Origin: JAJRXR01 sp041987545
Lineage (GTDB): Bacteria; Planctomycetota; Phycisphaerae; Phycisphaerales; UBA1924
Direction: 5' to 3'
Assembly (NCBI GenBank): GCA_041987545.1
Contig: JBHIWH010000008.1
Location: 128,557-192,556 of the forward strand
DNA: 64,000 nucleotides
Position numbers and translations under genes: made by a program. Below the pieces are notes generated by a model. The model worked only from the letters and a program-made list of their open reading frames with translations, was not told where the DNA came from and did no database searches. Below, in pieces: positions 61,614 to 64,000 of this stretch; positions within the stretch are counted from its first letter, which is position 1; each line of letters begins with the position of its first letter.

Positions 61614-61769
61614 GGGCTTGGGTCCATCCGCGTCTGGGGTCGCTGCGGCTTCCTCAAGCTACCGGATTGGCGGCCCGGGGCGGCGCCGAGGCTCGCCAGA
61701 ACGGGGCCGAGCCGGGCCGCGGCCGCGGACGGGGGGCCGATAAGGCCGGATCGGCGGACCGGGAGCCCT

Positions 61770-61791
61770 TTCATCCGTCCATCCGGATGAA
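61770..61791. promoter_or_regulatory. Operator, inverted repeat TTCATCCG-N6-CGGATGAA before metF
   Basis: Half-sites 61770-61777 and 61784-61791 around TCCATC. Same 8-bp halves and spacing as at 52596. A TATCAT (61795-61800) -10-like box follows 3 nt later, so binding here would cover the -35 region. Confidence 0.8.
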
Positions 61792-61794
61792 TGG

Positions 61795-61800
61795 TATCAT
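61795..61800 (+). promoter_or_regulatory. -10-like box TATCAT of metF
   Basis: Five of six matches to TATAAT, 44 nt before ATG 61845; CGGAG is in the leader. The -35 would fall inside the operator. Confidence 0.55.
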
Positions 61801-61844
61801 GTGCTGCCGAGTGGACCCCAGCCGCTGTCCGGGACGGAGCACCG

Positions 61845-62759
61845 ATGCATATTCGGGACATGTTCGAGCAGCACCGGACGACGTTCTCGTTCGAGTTCTT
61901 CCCGCCGAAGACCGGCGATGGGGCGGAGTCGCTGTTCGGGGAGATCGCGGAGCTCGAGCAACTGAAGCCGACGTTCGTGTCCGCGACCTACGGGGCCGGC
62001 GGCTCGACGCGGGAGCTGACGCGGGAGCTGGTCCTGCGGATCAAGCGCGAGACGTCACTGACGCCCGTGCCCCACCTGACGTGCGTATGCCAGGACGACA
62101 GGGTCGTCGGGGAGATCCTGGAGCAGTACGCCGCCGCGGGCATCACGAACATCCTGGCGCTGCGGGGGGACCCGCCGTCCGGGATGGATGACTACGACCC
62201 GGCGAGTGATCACTTCAAGTACGCCGCGGAGCTAGTCCGCTTCATCAAGGAGTTCGGCGAGAAGGGCAACCACCCGGACAAGCGAGGGTTTGGGATCGGG
62301 GTCGCCGGGTTCCCGGAGGGCCACCCCGGTTGCCCGAACCGAATGGTGGAGATGGATCATCTCAAGGCGAAGGTTGATGCCGGCGCGGACGCGATCATCA
62401 CGCAGCTGTTCTTCGACAACCGGGATCTGTACGACTTCCGCGACCGGTGCGAGCTGGCCGGGATCAAAATCCCGATCATCGCGGGGATCATGCCGATCAC
62501 GAGCGTGAAGGGGATGCGGCGGATGGCGGAGCTGGCGCTGGGGGCTCGCTACCCGGCGCCCCTGATGCGGGCGCTCAACCGGACGGACGGATCGAATGAA
62601 TCGGTGCGGCGTGTGGGCGTGCACTGGGCGACCGAGCAGTGCCGTGATCTGCTCGACCACAAGGTCGCGGGCGTGCACCTGTACACGCTGAACAAGTCCA
62701 CGGCGACGCGGGAGATCTACAAGACGCTGGGGGTCAAGGACTCGCTGGCGCTGGCCTAG
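61845..62759 (+). CDS. metF: Methylenetetrahydrofolate reductase
   Basis: 304 residues. FAD enzyme that makes 5-methyl-THF for methionine synthesis. FSFEFFPPKTG, FVSATYGAGGSTRE, PHLTCVCQDD, NILALRGDPP, FGIGVAGFPEGHPGC, DAIITQLFFDN, IPIIAGIMPITS and the C-terminal GVHLYTLNKS are intact. ATG 61845 has CGGAG upstream. Under the same operator as the ArsR-methyltransferase/ahcY operon, which links methyl supply to SAH removal. It overlaps the convergent amidotransferase gene by 26 nt. Confidence 0.96.
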   Translation: MHIRDMFEQHRTTFSFEFFPPKTGDGAESLFGEIAELEQLKPTFVSATYGAGGSTRELTRELVLRIKRETSLTPVPHLTCVCQDDRVVGEILEQYAAAGITNILALRGDPPSGMDDYDPASDHFKYAAELVRFIKEFGEKGNHPDKRGFGIGVAGFPEGHPGCPNRMVEMDHLKAKVDAGADAIITQLFFDNRDLYDFRDRCELAGIKIPIIAGIMPITSVKGMRRMAELALGARYPAPLMRALNRTDGSNESVRRVGVHWATEQCRDLLDHKVAGVHLYTLNKSTATREIYKTLGVKDSLALA

Positions 62760-63456
62760 AGGGGGCGGCGATCGCGGCGACGAGCGCGTCGAAGCAGCCC
62801 TGGCCGAGCGGGCCGGCGCCGGTGCGCTCGGGGTGCCATTGGACGCCCAGGTAGTGGGCGCGGCCCGGATCGACGACCGCCTCGATGACGCGGTCGGGCG
62901 CCAGGGCACCGACCTCGAGCTCGCCCGGGTCCGCGACGGCCTGCACATGTCGGGACAGGATGATGCCGCTGGCGACGAGCGGGCTGTCGTGCACGGCCTC
63001 GACGGGGTGCTCGTGCTCCCAGTGGAGGTCGGCGTCTGGGTGCGTGTCGGGCAGGTGCTGGTTCAGCTCGCCGCCCGCGACAAGGGCCATGAGCTGCATG
63101 CCGAGGCAGATACCCAGGACGGGCGCGTCCGGGCGCCGATCGGCGAGCTCGGCGAGCAGCGTGGTCTCGAACCGCTGGCGGGTCGGGTGAATCAGCGTCG
63201 CCTTCGGGTGGGTCGGCTTGCCGAACGGCTCGGTCGCCGGGTCGTCGCCCCCGGTGAGCACGAACGCGTCGAAGCGCTCGATCGCATCCCCGATCATGGC
63301 CGGGATGGGGGGCAAGAAGACCGGCGTCGCGCCGGCGGCGTGCACGCGGGCGGCGTAGTCCAGGGCGACGCGGCTGGTCGCGGTCCCTCGGCGGTCGATC
63401 AGATCGGTCGTGATCGCGACCAAAGGGCGAGCGGGCGCCGGGTCGTGTGGTCCCAT
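62734..63456 (-). CDS. Gamma-glutamyl-gamma-aminobutyrate hydrolase family protein (class I glutamine amidotransferase)
   Basis: 240 residues from ATG 63456. Nucleophile Cys117 in LGICLGMQLM, catalytic His in GVQWHPE, FVLTGGDDPATEPFG as in PuuD. PuuD-type enzymes free GABA in putrescine use; a link with speA-speB is possible but the genes are far apart. ATG 63456 is supported by GATAAT ending 6 nt upstream; a GTG at 63513 would add 19 residues. Confidence 0.88.
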   Translation of the reverse strand: MGPHDPAPARPLVAITTDLIDRRGTATSRVALDYAARVHAAGATPVFLPPIPAMIGDAIERFDAFVLTGGDDPATEPFGKPTHPKATLIHPTRQRFETTLLAELADRRPDAPVLGICLGMQLMALVAGGELNQHLPDTHPDADLHWEHEHPVEAVHDSPLVASGIILSRHVQAVADPGELEVGALAPDRVIEAVVDPGRAHYLGVQWHPERTGAGPLGQGCFDALVAAIAAPSRPAPASP

Positions 63457-63462
63457 CGGCTC

Positions 63463-63468
63463 ATTATC
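63463..63468 (-). promoter_or_regulatory. -10-like box GATAAT before the amidotransferase
   Basis: On the minus strand ACGATAAT ends 6 nt before ATG 63456 and decides it against the GTG at 63513. Confidence 0.5.
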
Positions 63469-63551
63469 GTGCGGATCGGTCGGCCCGGTTGAGTCGGGCC
63501 GGGTCGTGGACACGCGTGGGCGGGAGCGGGCTCCCGGGGAGTCACAGGCCG

Positions 63552-63557
63552 TACACT
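63552..63557 (+). promoter_or_regulatory. -10-like box TACACT before the truncated gene
   Basis: CGTACACT ends 6 nt before GTG 63564; leaderless layout. Confidence 0.5.
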
Positions 63558-63563
63558 CGGGGC

Positions 63564-64000
63564 GTGTCCGGGCGAGTTGTCATGGTGTGGGTGTGCGTGG
63601 CGGGGGTGCTCGCGGCGTTGTACCTCCTGGTCGGCGGTGGTTCCGGCGACGAGGGGCGTTCGGGCGTGCCCGAGGCCGGGGGCGTGCTGCGGCTGGAGAT
63701 CGACCCGGCGACGGTGACCACGGTCCGCGTCGAGCGCGATGGTGCGGTGGCGATCGCCGAGCGGGACGGCGCGTCTCCCACCGGCTGGATCGTTCGCTGG
63801 ACCGACGGGGGACGGGAAACGGCCTGGCCGGCGCGAGAGCAGGCGGTCCGCGCGGGCGTGCGGCTGCTGGCGACGGCGGCGTTCGAGGCGCGGCCGGGCG
63901 AGGGAGCCGGCGACACGGCGGGGATCGAGGTGGAGATGGCCGACGGGCGGGTGGTGACGCTGTCGCTCGGGGAGGCTGGCGTCGGCGGGCGGGTCGCGGC
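63564..64000 (+). CDS. Membrane-anchored protein, truncated by the window end (DUF4340-like)
   Basis: At least 145 codons open to the edge. An N-terminal helix (VVMVWVCVAGVLAALYLLVGG) precedes LRLEIDPATVTTVRVERDGAVAIAERDGA and WPAREQAVRAGVRLLATAAFEARPGEGAG, which resembles the opening of DUF4340-type proteins of gliding or ABC-2 export gene clusters. GTG 63564 is supported by TACACT ending 6 nt upstream; ATG 63582 is an alternative. Confidence 0.6.
   Translation, partial: MSGRVVMVWVCVAGVLAALYLLVGGGSGDEGRSGVPEAGGVLRLEIDPATVTTVRVERDGAVAIAERDGASPTGWIVRWTDGGRETAWPAREQAVRAGVRLLATAAFEARPGEGAGDTAGIEVEMADGRVVTLSLGEAGVGGRVA

Noticed and set aside
63542..63916. Minus-strand open frame at the right edge
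   Set aside because: It is Ser/Thr/Pro-rich and antisense to the open + strand gene that has a promoter box, a membrane helix and sensible codons.
44..64000. Many long open frames antisense or out of frame to the genes listed (for example 5724-7307, 10035-12968, 43976-46252)
   Set aside because: In very GC-rich DNA stop codons are rare, so long shadow frames are expected. They are Arg/Ala/Pro-rich, have no motifs and overlap clear genes.
1..64000. CRISPR arrays, insertion sequences, integrases and restriction-modification genes
   Set aside because: No regular direct repeats, terminal inverted repeats with transposase, or relevant motifs were seen.

Overview
The window is very GC-rich DNA from a diderm bacterium, most probably a planctomycete of the Phycisphaerae. 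The evidence is a large LptD-type outer-membrane protein, nine proteins ending in a duplicated GC-type dockerin-like domain (ADLAEPFGxxDFSDV...GCP), two proteins with PEP-CTERM-like tails, a pseudopilin-like protein, PqiA/PqiB, a Ser/Thr kinase with a C-terminal repeat region, and a polyamine pair speA-speB. I see no insertion sequence, prophage, CRISPR array or rRNA.

Layout. 0-13 kb: lamin-tail protein, thiS and thiG, a lower-GC membrane-protein insert, PH-domain protein, cinA operon, SDR, solute-binding protein with pyruvate kinase, lptD, tRNA-Ile(CAU). 13-27 kb: S74-type protein plus a small dockerin protein, galE, speA-speB, a TIGR03790-like dockerin protein, an MBL hydrolase, cardiolipin synthase, an EF-hand protein, tRNA-Met, tatA, and a FolD-superfamily enzyme that has lost the usual catalytic lysine. 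27-42 kb: ligA, CYTH protein, haem peroxidase, tRNA-Phe, then five consecutive secreted dockerin proteins including a metalloprotease and a beta-propeller/cytochrome c protein. 42-52 kb: GNAT, asparagine synthase, membrane protein, orphan ABC ATPase, Gfo/Idh oxidoreductase, kinase, small unknowns. 52-64 kb: an ArsR-methyltransferase regulator with ahcY, two paralogous dockerin proteins, pqiA-pqiB, LuxR regulator with pseudopilin, metF, a class I glutamine amidotransferase, and a truncated membrane-anchored gene.

How the genes work together. The clearest circuit is the methyl cycle: the ArsR-methyltransferase gene (followed by ahcY) and metF, 9 kb away, carry the same inverted repeat, TTCATCCG-N6-CGGATGAA, over their promoters. 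The clearest genome-wide trait is that about fifteen genes on both strands carry a TANNNT-like -10 box ending 5-7 nt before the start codon, which predicts leaderless mRNAs and also decides several TTG/GTG/ATG start choices. The sign of G versus C excess on the + strand flips abruptly near 44.28 kb, independent of gene direction.
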